DNA of 44,515 nucleotides from Peptococcaceae bacterium UBA2264 (GCA_002347475.1 DDXI01000169.1:1-44515), one strand, 5' to 3'. Positions 32,435 to 41,931 are shown, counted from the first letter of the stretch. Numbers and translations: made by a program. The notes: generated by a model not told the origin, from the sequence alone.

Positions 32435-35083
32435 ATGCAGGAGGGTAAGGCACAGATGGCATCTGTTTATGATTCCAGTCAAGTCGAGGATAAATGGTAT
32501 AAATACTGGGAAGACAAGAGTTTTTTTCGGGCGGAGCTGACGGAGGGCAAACCGGCCTTTTCCATTGTTATGCCTCCGCCCAATGTAACCGGTCAGCTGC
32601 ATTTGGGTCATGCTATGGATTGTACCATTCAGGATATTTTAACCAGGTTTAAACGGATGCAGGGATGTGATACTCTTTGGCTGCCCGGGACTGATCATGC
32701 CGGCATTGCCACTCAGGCTAAAGTCGAAGAACAATTGAGAAAAGAAGGCTTGAGCAAGGAGGAATTAGGCCGGGAAAAATTCCTGGAAAGAGTCTGGGAA
32801 TGGAAGGAACAATACGGCGGTTTAATCACCAGCCAATTGCGGCGTCTGGGAGCCTCCTGTGATTGGTCCCGAGAACGTTTCACCATGGATGCCGGTTGTT
32901 CACAGGCTGTGCGCGAGGTGTTTGTAGAGTTATTCAGCAAAGGTCTCATTTACCGGGGAAATTATATTATCAACTGGTGTCCGCAATGCCAGACAACGAT
33001 TTCCGATGTCGAGGTCGAGCATACGGATCAGATGGGTCACCTTTATCATTTGCGTTATCCGGTTAAAGACAGTGAAGAATTTATCATTGTGGCTACAACC
33101 CGGCCAGAAACCATGCTGGGGGACACTGCCGTTGCGGTTAATCCCCGGGATGAACGTTACAGAGATATGGTGGGTAAAACCCTGCTTCTTCCCCTGACCG
33201 ACAAGGAAATTCCGGTGATCGCTGATGAATATGTTGATTTGGAGTTCGGTACCGGAGCAGTGAAAATTACCCCAGCCCATGATCCCAATGATTTTGAAAT
33301 AGGACAGCGTCACAACCTGGCCCAGGTGGCAGTTTTGGATAAAGAGGCCAGGATGAATGAAAATAGCGGTAAATATCAGGGTATGGACCGCTATGAGGCC
33401 CGGAAATTGATTGTTCAGGACCTGGAGGAAATCGGAGCCCTGATCAAGATCGAGGAACATCCTCATGCTGTGGGAGAATGCTACCGCTGTTCCACAGTAA
33501 TTGAGCCTCTGGTCAGCAAACAATGGTTTGTTAAAATGGGGCCCCTGGCCAAACCAGCTATGGAAGTAGTTAAGGAGGGCAAACTGGAATTTGTTCCTGA
33601 GCGTTTCAGCAAGATCTACCTGGGCTGGCTGGAGAACATCAGAGACTGGTGTATTTCCCGGCAACTGTGGTGGGGTCACCGGATTCCCGTCTGGTATTGT
33701 CAGGATTGCGGCAGCGAGGTTTGTACTAAAGAGGATCCTGCTGCTTGTCCCAACTGCGGCTCTGGCCGCCTGGAGCAAGATCCTGATGTTTTGGACACCT
33801 GGTTCTCTTCTGGGCTGTGGCCTTTTTCAACCTTGGGCTGGCCGCAAAAAACAGCTGATCTGGAGAAGTTTTATCCGACTTCAGTTTTGGTGACCGGCAG
33901 AGATATTATCTTTTTCTGGGTAGCCCGCATGATCTTCATGGGTCTGGAGTTTATGAAAGAGGTTCCCTTCCGTCAGGTAATGATCCACGGTTTGGTTTTG
34001 GATGCCCAGGGACGCAAGATGAGCAAATCTTTGGGAAACGGGATAGATCCCATTGAAGTCATCGAGGAGTATGGGGCCGATACCTTGAGATTTATGCTCA
34101 TTACCGGTAATACCCCGGGCAATGACCTGCGTTTCCATATGGAAAAACTGGAAGCAACCCGGAATTTTGCCAATAAAATCTGGAATGCCTCCCGATTTGT
34201 GTTACTAAACCTCAGTGATTACCAGAAAACAGATAAAAGGCAGCTGGAACTGGCAGATCAATGGATACTGTCCCGTTATGAAGCACTTATCACAGGAGTG
34301 ACAGATAATCTGGAACATTACGATTTGGGTGAGGCCGGGCGTCTGCTTTATGAATTTATCTGGAATGAATTCTGTGATTGGTATATTGAACTTTGCAAAC
34401 CCCGCCTTTATGATAAGGAAAATGTAGTTGCCAGGCAGACTGCCCAGGCGGTGATATTGGAAGTCCTGGACGGAACCCTGCGGCTGCTGCATCCCTTTAT
34501 GCCCTTCCTGACGGAAGAAATCTGGCAGAATCTGCCCCTGCAGGGGGATAGTATTATGATCCGGAATTGGCCGCAGGTTCAGAAGCGGCGTGATTTGACT
34601 GCGGAAAAAACCATGAATCTGCATATGAATATTATCAAGGCGATTCGTAATATCCGGGCTGAAATGAATGTGGCTCCCGGGAAGAAAGCGGAGATCATAT
34701 TATTCGCGGCCGAGGATGAGATCAGCAGACTGCTCATTTCCGGGGCAGCTGCTATCAAACATCTGGCCGGGGGATCGTCGGTGACTGTCTTGGCAGAAAT
34801 GCCCACCAAACCGGCTAAGGCAGCCGGAGCCGTTCTGGACGGGGTAGAAATTTACCTGCCTTTAAAGGGACTGCTGGATCTGGATAAAGAAATTGCCCGG
34901 GTTGAAAAAGAAATGGCGCAGATTCAGAAGGATCAAAAACTTCTGGAAACCAAACTTGGCAATCCCGGCTTTATCAGCAAAGCCCCGGCCGAGGTAGTAG
35001 CCAAGGAAAGAGAAAAATTAGATGGGGTCCTGGCCCGGAAACAGGTTTTGCAGGATCGTTTGCTGGAACTGACCCAGGATTAG
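32435..35083 (+). CDS. valS: Valyl-tRNA synthetase
   Basis: The 882-residue class I synthetase has the HIGH-type motif (PPPNVTGQLHLGHAM, about residue 47), the editing domain (TTRPETMLGDTAV), a zinc-like CxxC pair (about 426-445), KMSKS (about 528), the anticodon-binding domain and the C-terminal coiled coil (from about 815) typical of ValS. AAAGGAG lies nine bases before the ATG. It is under T-box control and is followed 37 bp later by folC. Confidence 0.97.
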   Translation: MQEGKAQMASVYDSSQVEDKWYKYWEDKSFFRAELTEGKPAFSIVMPPPNVTGQLHLGHAMDCTIQDILTRFKRMQGCDTLWLPGTDHAGIATQAKVEEQLRKEGLSKEELGREKFLERVWEWKEQYGGLITSQLRRLGASCDWSRERFTMDAGCSQAVREVFVELFSKGLIYRGNYIINWCPQCQTTISDVEVEHTDQMGHLYHLRYPVKDSEEFIIVATTRPETMLGDTAVAVNPRDERYRDMVGKTLLLPLTDKEIPVIADEYVDLEFGTGAVKITPAHDPNDFEIGQRHNLAQVAVLDKEARMNENSGKYQGMDRYEARKLIVQDLEEIGALIKIEEHPHAVGECYRCSTVIEPLVSKQWFVKMGPLAKPAMEVVKEGKLEFVPERFSKIYLGWLENIRDWCISRQLWWGHRIPVWYCQDCGSEVCTKEDPAACPNCGSGRLEQDPDVLDTWFSSGLWPFSTLGWPQKTADLEKFYPTSVLVTGRDIIFFWVARMIFMGLEFMKEVPFRQVMIHGLVLDAQGRKMSKSLGNGIDPIEVIEEYGADTLRFMLITGNTPGNDLRFHMEKLEATRNFANKIWNASRFVLLNLSDYQKTDKRQLELADQWILSRYEALITGVTDNLEHYDLGEAGRLLYEFIWNEFCDWYIELCKPRLYDKENVVARQTAQAVILEVLDGTLRLLHPFMPFLTEEIWQNLPLQGDSIMIRNWPQVQKRRDLTAEKTMNLHMNIIKAIRNIRAEMNVAPGKKAEIILFAAEDEISRLLISGAAAIKHLAGGSSVTVLAEMPTKPAKAAGAVLDGVEIYLPLKGLLDLDKEIARVEKEMAQIQKDQKLLETKLGNPGFISKAPAEVVAKEREKLDGVLARKQVLQDRLLELTQD

Positions 35084-35120
35084 GCAGGATAAATCACTCA
35101 GCTGCAAGAAAGGATCGGGT

Positions 35121-36452
35121 ATGAATATGCCGGGCGCTGATCAGGAAAAGCTTTATAAGGAGGCACTGGAATACCTGGCCAATTTGACCAGATTCGGTAT
35201 GAATCTGGGTCTGCAGCGGATCCAGGGTCTGCTGGAGCGTTTGCATAATCCGCAGCGGCAGTTACGGATTATACATGTTGGCGGAACAAACGGTAAAGGC
35301 TCGACCGCAGTCATGATTGCTGAAATCCTGCAGGCAGCAGGATACAAGACAGGAATTTTCACCTCGCCTCATTTGCATGATTACCGGGAAAGGTTTGTAA
35401 TTAACGAAGAAATGATCTCCCGGGTGGAAGTCATCAAGTTGGTGGCCCAATTAAAACCGCATTTGCAGGAATTGGTTGCCGCCGGCCTGGAGCATCCCAC
35501 GGAGTTTGAAGTTCATACTGCTATGGCTTTATGTTATTTTGCCCAGGAAGAGGTCGATTTTGCTGTTATAGAAGTCGGGTTGGGCGGTAAAATTGATTCT
35601 ACCAATGTAGTATCTCCCCTGGTCAGCGTAATCACCAATGTTGGCCGGGACCATATGGATTATCTGGGGGAAGATCTGACGGCTATAAGCAAGGTTAAAG
35701 CAGGGATTATCAAGCCAGGTTCGGCAGCGGTGACAGCTGCCGAAAGCCCTGAAGTATTGGCTGTTCTGGCTGAAGAAGCCCGGCGGTGCGGAGTGCGGCT
35801 TTGGCAGGTAGGGAAAGACGTATACTGGAAAAAACGCTGGAACACAGAGGTGGAGCAAGAGTTTGATCTGTTCGGCCTGCTGGCTGATTATCCCCGCTTG
35901 CGTCTTAACCTCATGGGAGAACATCAGCTGCGTAATGCGGCAACTGCTGTGACAGTTTGTGAAATCCTCAGTTCTGAATATGGAGCGGTCATATCCCGGG
36001 CGGCTATTTACAGGGCTCTAAGCCGGGTCCGATGGCCTGGACGTCTGGAACTTTTATCGGACAGTCCCAAGGTTTTGCTGGATGGCGCCCACAATGTCGA
36101 TGGCGCGGAAATGCTAGCCCGGGCGCTGCCGCAGTATGCCAGAGAGCGCCTAATCCTTTGTATAGGTATTCTGGCAGACAAGGAAAGGGAAAAAATCATG
36201 AATCTCCTCCTGCCCTTGGCTGATGAGGTGATTATTACGAAACCGGAATCAGCACGGGCTGGCGATTGGAGGGAATTGGCCAAGCTGGCAGAAAGCCAGG
36301 GCAAGCCGGTAATCTGCCTGGAAAATCCCCGGGAAGCAGCCAGCACAGCCTATCATCGTCTTCGGCCCGGGGACATGCTTTGTGTTACCGGTTCCTTATA
36401 TATGCTGGCAGCAGCCAGAGAAGAACTTCTGAAAATTCTGAATAAAAGCTGA
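35121..36452 (+). CDS. folC: Folylpolyglutamate synthase / dihydrofolate synthase
   Basis: The 443-residue Mur-ligase-family enzyme has the ATP loop GGTNGKGSTAVM (about residue 53), the FolC signature VIEVGLGGKIDSTN, the DHMDYLG motif and the C-terminal DGAHN. It adds glutamate to folates and may also make dihydrofolate. The valS-folC order is common in Firmicutes. Confidence 0.95.
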   Translation: MNMPGADQEKLYKEALEYLANLTRFGMNLGLQRIQGLLERLHNPQRQLRIIHVGGTNGKGSTAVMIAEILQAAGYKTGIFTSPHLHDYRERFVINEEMISRVEVIKLVAQLKPHLQELVAAGLEHPTEFEVHTAMALCYFAQEEVDFAVIEVGLGGKIDSTNVVSPLVSVITNVGRDHMDYLGEDLTAISKVKAGIIKPGSAAVTAAESPEVLAVLAEEARRCGVRLWQVGKDVYWKKRWNTEVEQEFDLFGLLADYPRLRLNLMGEHQLRNAATAVTVCEILSSEYGAVISRAAIYRALSRVRWPGRLELLSDSPKVLLDGAHNVDGAEMLARALPQYARERLILCIGILADKEREKIMNLLLPLADEVIITKPESARAGDWRELAKLAESQGKPVICLENPREAASTAYHRLRPGDMLCVTGSLYMLAAAREELLKILNKS

Positions 36453-36484
36453 CATAGGCTTAATGTTGAAATTTTAAAATCATC

Positions 36485-36516
36485 TTAACATTTCCACTTA
36501 ACAACTTTGTTACAAT
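36485..36516 (+). promoter_or_regulatory. Pho-box-like repeats and -10 before the pit operon
   Basis: TTAACA (36485-36490), TTAACA (36498-36503) and TTACAA (36510-36515) are in register, 12-13 bp apart. They resemble the TTNACA direct repeats bound by PhoP/PhoB-type regulators. They overlap a TACAAT -10 (36511-36516) that lacks a good -35, as expected for an activated promoter. Confidence 0.5.
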
Positions 36517-36556
36517 ACAGTTTGGACAAGTAATAAATTAAGTAAGGGGTTTTGGG

Positions 36557-37186
36557 ATGTTTAGTTTAGCTAGTAATAGAAGCGAAAAGTTCACTCATCT
36601 TTTCCAGCAGCATACAGAAGTGATCTGCCAGGTAGCGAACAAACTGGAGTCTATTATCCAAAATAGCAGTGTTTCAGCTGAGGATAATGAAGCTATGAAT
36701 CATCTGGAACATAAGGCAGATGATATTACTATCCAAATCATAGAACGGCTTAACTCAACTTTCATAACACCATTTGATCGGGAGGATATCTATGCCCTGG
36801 CCCAGGTGCTGGATGATATAGTGGATTTTGCTCAGGGAACAGTAGAAAGGATGCTGCTTTACCGCACCGGAAAACCTTCCTCTGGTGCCCAGGAACTTGT
36901 CCGTCTGGTTTGTATGGCCGCTGCGCAGATCAGTACGGCCTTCAGCGGCCTGAACAATGTGCATGCCAAAAAAGCATTAATGCTGGCAGCAACCGAGGAA
37001 ATCTACCGTCTGGAAGTTGTTGGGGATAAGGTTTATCGTCAGGAAGTAGCCCGTTTGTTTGAATATGAGAAAGATCCCATTGAAATAATCAAATGGAAAG
37101 AAATCCTTGAACATATTGAAACAATATTGGATCATTGTGAAAAAGTTGCCGATCTGCTCAAGGGAGTTGTTTATAAATATGACTGA
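36557..37186 (+). CDS. DUF47 / PhoU-like Pit accessory protein
   Basis: This 209-residue helical protein of the DUF47 (Pit accessory, PhoU-related) family has the conserved NHLEHKADDIT and FDREDIYALAQVLDDIVDF motifs and a C-terminal CEKVADLLKGVVYKY helix. Such proteins are almost always encoded directly before pit and are thought to regulate it. It overlaps pit by eight bases. Confidence 0.92.
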   Translation: MFSLASNRSEKFTHLFQQHTEVICQVANKLESIIQNSSVSAEDNEAMNHLEHKADDITIQIIERLNSTFITPFDREDIYALAQVLDDIVDFAQGTVERMLLYRTGKPSSGAQELVRLVCMAAAQISTAFSGLNNVHAKKALMLAATEEIYRLEVVGDKVYRQEVARLFEYEKDPIEIIKWKEILEHIETILDHCEKVADLLKGVVYKYD

Positions 37187-38204
37187 GTCAGGGGTTTTAT
37201 TGGCAGTTGTTGTGATTTGTGCCCTGGCTTTTGACTATATCAATGGTTTTCATGATACTGCCAACGCCATAGCAACTTGTGTTTCGACGCGGGCTATAAC
37301 ACCTAAGTTGGCCATAACAATGGCGGCAGCTTTCAATTTGATAGGAGCCCTGTACAGTACAGGCGTAGCTCAGACTATAGCCAAAGATATTGTCTCAGCG
37401 GTAATCCTGACTCCGCAGGTTCTTATTGCTGCTTTACTGGGGGCAATAACCTGGAATTTGATTACCTGGTATTATGGAATTCCCAGCAGCTCTTCCCATG
37501 CGATTATCGGTGGCCTTGTCGGCTCAGCGGCAGTAAAGGCAGGTTTTTCTGTCTTGCATTGGCAGGGTTTGGCTAAAATTATTGCAGCCCTGATATTTTC
37601 GCCAATCATAGGTATTATCCTGGGTCTGATTATCATGAAAACCATCCTATTTATTTTCGGCCGTTTCTCACCTACCAAGGTTAACAGTGGTTTTCGTAAA
37701 ATGCAGATCCTTTCAGCAGCTTTACTGTCTTTTAACCATGGTTCCAATGATGCCCAGAAAACCATGGGAATCATTACGATGGCTCTGATCGCTGGGGGCG
37801 TACAAGCTTCCACGAACCTGACGCCGCAGTTATGGGTCAAAGTGACTTGCGCGGTTGCTATGGCTGCCGGAACAGCGGCAGGTGGCTGGAAGATTATCCG
37901 GACAATGGGTGGTAAAATATTTAAACTGGAGCCTATCAATGGTTTTGCTGCCGATCTCAGTTCTTCAATTGTAATATGGGTGGCTACCGCCTTCCCTGGT
38001 CTCCATCTGCCGGTTTCCACAACTCATGTGGTTTCCGGGTCTATCATGGGTGTAGGCTGTGCCAAACGGATTTCCGCAGTTCGCTGGGGTGTAGCGCAGC
38101 AAATGCTGATAACCTGGCTTGTGACAATACCCACGACTGCGCTGGTTGCTGCAGCTATTTACCTGATAATCACCTGGTTCAGCAGGTTACTATCTTTGTT
38201 GTAG
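37179..38204 (+). CDS. pit: Low-affinity inorganic phosphate transporter Pit
   Basis: The 341-residue PiT-family membrane protein has about ten transmembrane segments and two copies of the family motif (FDYINGFHDTANAIATCVST near the start and LSFNHGSNDAQKTMGI near 180). It imports metal-phosphate with protons or sodium. The longest frame starts at 37107, but the ATG at 37179, inside the end of the DUF47 gene, fits the family N-terminus. It complements the high-affinity Pst system at 17-22 kb. Confidence 0.93.
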   Translation: MTESGVLLAVVVICALAFDYINGFHDTANAIATCVSTRAITPKLAITMAAAFNLIGALYSTGVAQTIAKDIVSAVILTPQVLIAALLGAITWNLITWYYGIPSSSSHAIIGGLVGSAAVKAGFSVLHWQGLAKIIAALIFSPIIGIILGLIIMKTILFIFGRFSPTKVNSGFRKMQILSAALLSFNHGSNDAQKTMGIITMALIAGGVQASTNLTPQLWVKVTCAVAMAAGTAAGGWKIIRTMGGKIFKLEPINGFAADLSSSIVIWVATAFPGLHLPVSTTHVVSGSIMGVGCAKRISAVRWGVAQQMLITWLVTIPTTALVAAAIYLIITWFSRLLSLL

Positions 38205-38338
38205 AAATTTATGTATAATATAAAAATATTACTTGGAATTAACCAAAAGAGATATTTCAGGAAAAAGGCAGAAATAACTGGCAGACTGGCCATAACAGCT
38301 TGTTCCCAAAATAAATAGGAAATTTGATGTATAATAAA

Positions 38339-38366
38339 TTGTTTTTTATGTACATAATGATATAAT
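38339..38366 (+). promoter_or_regulatory. Candidate rex promoter
   Basis: TTGTTT (38339-38344), a 16-base spacer and a perfect TATAAT (38361-38366) in a very AT-rich gap. No Rex operator palindrome is seen here. Confidence 0.55.
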
Positions 38367-38419
38367 AAATTAAAATAAGGGCTATTTTCTGATGACTAGG
38401 TAGGAAATGAGGGGTTTTG

Positions 38420-39049
38420 TTGAAGACGCTGAAGATTCCCGAAGCAACAATTATCCGCTTATCTGTTTATTCACGTTATTTAACCGAAGTAGAACGCAAA
38501 GGGATTATTACAATCTCTTCGGGAGAGATTGCTGAAGGAGTTGGCGTCAGCCCGGCTCAGGTTCGCAAGGACCTGGCTTATTTTGGGGAATTTGGTACCA
38601 GAGGGGTAGGCTACAATGTTAAAGATCTGGGCAGAGATGTCCTGAAAATTCTGGGGCTTGGCGAGGATTGGAATGTAACCCTGGTAGGCCTTGGTAATTT
38701 GGGCTTAGCCTTGAGCATGTATAAGGGTTTCAAGGAGCGCGGATTTAATATAACAAGTATCTTTGATAACGATCCCGCCAAAATTGGTACTATAGTTAAC
38801 GGAATTGAAGTTATGTCGGTTGAACGTCTGGAAGAGGTTGTCCGGAAAAATAATACCCAGATAGGGATTATTTCCGTTTCCTCTGAAGTGGCTCAGGAAA
38901 TAGTAAATTTGCTGGTAAAAGCAGGGGTGCAGGCGATTTTAAATTTTGCGCCGGTTGTCTTGAATGTACCGCCTGAAGTAGAACTGCGTAATGTTGATTT
39001 AACTGTAAGCCTGGAGGTCTTAACCTTTAATCTTAAATCTGGCAAGTAA
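38420..39049 (+). CDS. rex: Redox-sensing transcriptional repressor Rex
   Basis: This protein of about 209 residues has an N-terminal winged helix (KIPEATIIRLSVYSRYL, then VSPAQVRKDLAYFGEFGTRG) and an NAD(H)-binding Rossmann domain (VGLGNLGLAL, about 92). Rex represses fermentation and respiration genes until NADH rises. GAGGGG lies five bases before the TTG at 38420; the TTG at 38417 is less well spaced. Confidence 0.95.
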   Translation: MKTLKIPEATIIRLSVYSRYLTEVERKGIITISSGEIAEGVGVSPAQVRKDLAYFGEFGTRGVGYNVKDLGRDVLKILGLGEDWNVTLVGLGNLGLALSMYKGFKERGFNITSIFDNDPAKIGTIVNGIEVMSVERLEEVVRKNNTQIGIISVSSEVAQEIVNLLVKAGVQAILNFAPVVLNVPPEVELRNVDLTVSLEVLTFNLKSGK

Positions 39050-39083
39050 GAGAGGGAAATATTATCTTGTTTCAGATCCGGCG

Positions 39084-39227
39084 CCGGCAAAATAACGAAA
39101 AAAAGTCCTGAGAATTGAATATCAGGGTTTTGCCGGGTGGGTCATGCCGGAGAAAATTCCAGGATGTGCCTTGTCATAAGGGGGAGGCCCGTGGAAGTCC
39201 TTGAGAGGACAGCCAACGGGTTTTTTT
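39084..39227 (+). promoter_or_regulatory. Structured leader with terminator before cimA (unclassified)
   Basis: A nine-pair stem (CCGGCAAAA 39084-39092 with TTTTGCCGG 39128-39136) encloses a CCTGA/TCAGG hairpin. A second weak stem-loop region follows. A composite terminator then pairs CCCGT (39188-39192) with ACGGG (39216-39220), GG with CC, and GTCCT with AGGAC, followed by T7. It lacks the T-box TGGNACC motif. It fits an attenuator or riboswitch for cimA; the first stem could equally be part of rex termination. Confidence 0.7.
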
Positions 39228-39289
39228 AGTACTATATATTGTGTTTTATCAGCAAGATAATTATGGACAGAAAAGAGGGTAATGTGAGA

Positions 39290-40882
39290 ATGGAGACAGT
39301 TAACCGCAAAAAGAAGATTATTGTCTATGACACCACCCTGCGTGATGGAGCCCAGGGGGAAGGAGTTCATTTTTCGGTTAAAGATAAATTGCTGTATGTT
39401 CAGAAAATGGCGGAAATCAAGATGCCTTATATTGAAGCAGGCTGGCCGGGAGCAAACCCCCGTGATGAAGAGTTTTTCAGGCTGGCAGCTCAATTGCCGC
39501 TTAAAGATACTAAAATCGCTGCTTTCGGCAGCACCTGCCGAGTCAATGAATCGCCGGAACAGAGTGATATCCTGGCTAAGCTGCTGGCTTCAACAGCTCC
39601 GACGATAACCATCTTCGGGAAGACCTGGAATTTGCATGTCAATGAGGTCTTAAGGACAACTTTGGGAGAGAATATCCGGATGATCAAAGAATCTATTGAG
39701 TTTTTGGTGCGCGCAGGCCGGCAGGTATTTTTTGATGCCGAGCATTTCTTTGACGGCTGGCTGGAAAATCCCGCCTATGCCCTGAGCTGTGTGGAGGCTG
39801 CTATCGAAGGCGGAGCCTCGGTGATGATTCTCTGTGATACTAATGGAGGAGTTGTTCCTACGGATATAACCAGAGGAGTCCGGGATGTTGCCAGGCACCT
39901 TTCTCCCCTAGAAATGGGTATACATGCCCATAATGACAGCGGGTTGGCGGTGGCTAACAGTTTGGCTGCCATTGAGGCCGGTGTCAGCCAGGTTCAGGGA
40001 GCCTGGAATGGCTTCGGTGAACGCTGCGGCAATGCCAACCTGAGTACTCTGATACCTTTGCTGCAGCTTAAATTGGGATACCAGGTTATGGATGGTTCGG
40101 TTATTTCCCAGCTCACTTATTTATCACATTATGTAGCGGAATTGTCAAATTATCCTTTTGATGAGAAACAACCGTTTGTGGGCAAGAGCGCTTTTGCCCA
40201 TAAGGCTGGCATGCATGTTGACGGCATTCTTAAAACCAGAAGATCGTTTGAACACATAGCCCCCAGCCAGGTTGGCAATGAAGGCCGGATCCTGATTTCG
40301 GACCAGGCTGGAAAAGCTAATATCTGGGAGCGTATGCGTCGATTTCAGCCTCAGATCCTTAAGGATGATCTGAGGGTCGAAGAGGCTATGGTTCAGATCA
40401 AAAGCCTGGAAAATCAAGGTTTTCAGTTTGAAACAGCTGAAGGCAGTCTGGATTTGCTTCTGCAAAAGGTTCTGGGGCTTTTTAAGCCGCCATTTCAACT
40501 CCTGGATTACCATGTCTGGAGTGATCCCATGCGGGGCGACCTTGATTCTGTCGCTGTAGTAAAACTGCAGGTCGACAAGGAAACTGTTCATATTGCTTCC
40601 GAAGGCTGCGGACCGGTAAATGCCTTGGACCAGGCTCTGCGGCAGGCCTTGGGGGCCTTTTTCCCGGCGATTGAAAAAAGTGAGCTGGTAGACTATAAGG
40701 TCAGGGTTCTTGATGAGTCCAGCGGTACCGAGGCTGTGGTGCGGGTTCTTGTGGAAACCAGTTTGGAAAACGAAGAGTGGGGGACTATCGGGGTTTCTTC
40801 AAATATTTTGAAAGCGAGTGCCCAGGCCTTGTTGGATTCCCTCTATGTAACTATCGGCAGGGATCAGCTGAAGAAGAAATAA
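39290..40882 (+). CDS. cimA: Citramalate synthase
   Basis: This protein of about 530 residues belongs to the alpha-isopropylmalate synthase/homocitrate synthase family. The DRE-TIM barrel motif YDTTLRDGAQGEGVHFS lies near residue 10, and IEAGWPGANPRDEEFF, HAHNDSGLAVANSLAA and NGFGERCGNANL follow. A C-terminal LeuA-type allosteric domain (about 380-530) ends it. The length and motifs match the TIGR00977-type citramalate synthase, which condenses pyruvate and acetyl-CoA on the threonine-independent isoleucine route. The ATG at 39290 (AGAGGG about ten bases upstream) or the GTG at 39284 is the likely start. The terminator at 39188-39227 lies just upstream. Confidence 0.92.
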   Translation: METVNRKKKIIVYDTTLRDGAQGEGVHFSVKDKLLYVQKMAEIKMPYIEAGWPGANPRDEEFFRLAAQLPLKDTKIAAFGSTCRVNESPEQSDILAKLLASTAPTITIFGKTWNLHVNEVLRTTLGENIRMIKESIEFLVRAGRQVFFDAEHFFDGWLENPAYALSCVEAAIEGGASVMILCDTNGGVVPTDITRGVRDVARHLSPLEMGIHAHNDSGLAVANSLAAIEAGVSQVQGAWNGFGERCGNANLSTLIPLLQLKLGYQVMDGSVISQLTYLSHYVAELSNYPFDEKQPFVGKSAFAHKAGMHVDGILKTRRSFEHIAPSQVGNEGRILISDQAGKANIWERMRRFQPQILKDDLRVEEAMVQIKSLENQGFQFETAEGSLDLLLQKVLGLFKPPFQLLDYHVWSDPMRGDLDSVAVVKLQVDKETVHIASEGCGPVNALDQALRQALGAFFPAIEKSELVDYKVRVLDESSGTEAVVRVLVETSLENEEWGTIGVSSNILKASAQALLDSLYVTIGRDQLKKK

Positions 40883-40929
40883 AGGAGAGCTGATAGTCCA
40901 ACTTGCATGACGATGGTCAAACTTGCTTA

Positions 40930-40958
40930 TTGACTTGGATGGTGCTAAACTTTAAATG
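40930..40958 (+). promoter_or_regulatory. Possible promoter before the DUF4321 gene
   Basis: TTGACT (40930-40935), a 17-base spacer and a weak -10 (TAAATG, 40953-40958). Confidence 0.3.
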
Positions 40959-40965
40959 CTTAACT

Positions 40966-40991
40966 CAGCCAGCAGCATCAGGCTCTGGCTG
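40966..40991 (+). terminator. Hairpin between cimA and the DUF4321 gene
   Basis: CAGCCAG (40966-40972) pairs with CTGGCTG (40985-40991), then CATTTGTGT. It is a weak terminator candidate or leader structure. Confidence 0.4.
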
Positions 40992-41020
40992 CATTTGTGT
41001 ATAGGTAGGGGGGTCTAAAA

Positions 41021-41284
41021 TTGGATTTGGGCCGAAATTCTTCCGGAACTGGCAGAACAATCCTGTTAATATTGACAGGTGCGGCCTTGGGAACACTGAT
41101 AGGATTTGGTTTGGAAAAATACGGAATCCTTGCTCCTTTTTTACGACCAGCGGTAATAGATGTGCCTTCCCACACTTATCTGGATTTCTTTTTTTTATCC
41201 CTTTCTTTCGGGTTTCGCTTGAATCTGACAGCAGCTACTTTATTGGGAGCTCTGGCCGGATATTATTTATCTAGGAAGTGGTAG
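41021..41284 (+). CDS. DUF4321 small membrane protein
   Basis: This 87-residue protein has two hydrophobic segments (about 13-35 and 62-83) separated by a short loop with P-A-V-I-D-V. It matches the DUF4321 family, found in Clostridia next to maf and mreB. Its function is unknown. It starts at TTG seven bases after GGGGGG and overlaps maf by seven bases, so it is probably co-expressed with the cell-shape cluster. Confidence 0.85.
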   Translation: MDLGRNSSGTGRTILLILTGAALGTLIGFGLEKYGILAPFLRPAVIDVPSHTYLDFFFLSLSFGFRLNLTAATLLGALAGYYLSRKW

Positions 41285-41889
41285 AAATGCTCCTGCTGGC
41301 TTCTTCATCCGCGCGCCGGCTCATATTGCTGCGGAACTGGGGTTTTCAGCCGCAAGTTATCGAAGTATCTGTAACGGAAATATTGGATCCGAATACCGAC
41401 CCCAGGGAATGGGTTAAAATACTGGCTGAACGTAAAGCTTTGGCAGGATTGGCTGCCTGGCAGAAAATCGGCAGTCGGCCGGAGGATATTGTTCTGGGTG
41501 CTGATACCATCGTGGTATGGGAACAGCAGATTTTAGGCAAACCGAAAACAGAGGCCGAGGCCAGGAAAATGCTGCAGATGCTCAGCGGCCAACAGCATGT
41601 GGTTCTGACAGGTGTAGCCCTGCTTAGGCTAACCGGCGAAAAAGAAGTTGCTGTAGTTGAGACAAAAGTGAAATTTCGCCGGCTTTCCCCGGCTCAGATC
41701 AAGGACTATGTTGCCAGCGGCGAACCTATGGATAAGGCTGGAGCCTATGCTATTCAGGGCGGGGCCAGGGAGTTTGTGGAATCATACTCAGGATCCTTAA
41801 CCAATGTTATCGGCTTGCCAATGGAATATGTGTCAGCAAAACTCAAGACCTGGGGCACAACAGATGAATGTACAAAGATTAAGGTATAA
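41278..41889 (+). CDS. maf: Maf family nucleotide pyrophosphatase (dTTP/UTP type)
   Basis: The 203-residue protein has the Maf N-terminal LASSSARRLILL, the catalytic region VLGADTIVV and KPKTEAEARKML, and GAYAIQGGAREFVE. Maf proteins hydrolyse non-canonical or excess nucleoside triphosphates and are linked to septation. The GTG at 41278 or the ATG at 41287 may start it. The maf-mreBCD order is typical of Firmicutes. Confidence 0.93.
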   Translation: MVEMLLLASSSARRLILLRNWGFQPQVIEVSVTEILDPNTDPREWVKILAERKALAGLAAWQKIGSRPEDIVLGADTIVVWEQQILGKPKTEAEARKMLQMLSGQQHVVLTGVALLRLTGEKEVAVVETKVKFRRLSPAQIKDYVASGEPMDKAGAYAIQGGAREFVESYSGSLTNVIGLPMEYVSAKLKTWGTTDECTKIKV

Positions 41890-41931
41890 GGTAAAATAAT
41901 AGGTGTTTGTTTGTGCCTTAAACAGCCGTGT

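Noticed and set aside
32930..33778. 282-codon frame opposite valS
   Set aside because: Antisense shadow of a well-supported synthetase gene; translation has no domain.
39144..39179. Possible 11-residue leader peptide in the cimA leader
   Set aside because: Poorly spaced ribosome site and no run of Ile, Leu or Val codons, so classical attenuation is not supported.
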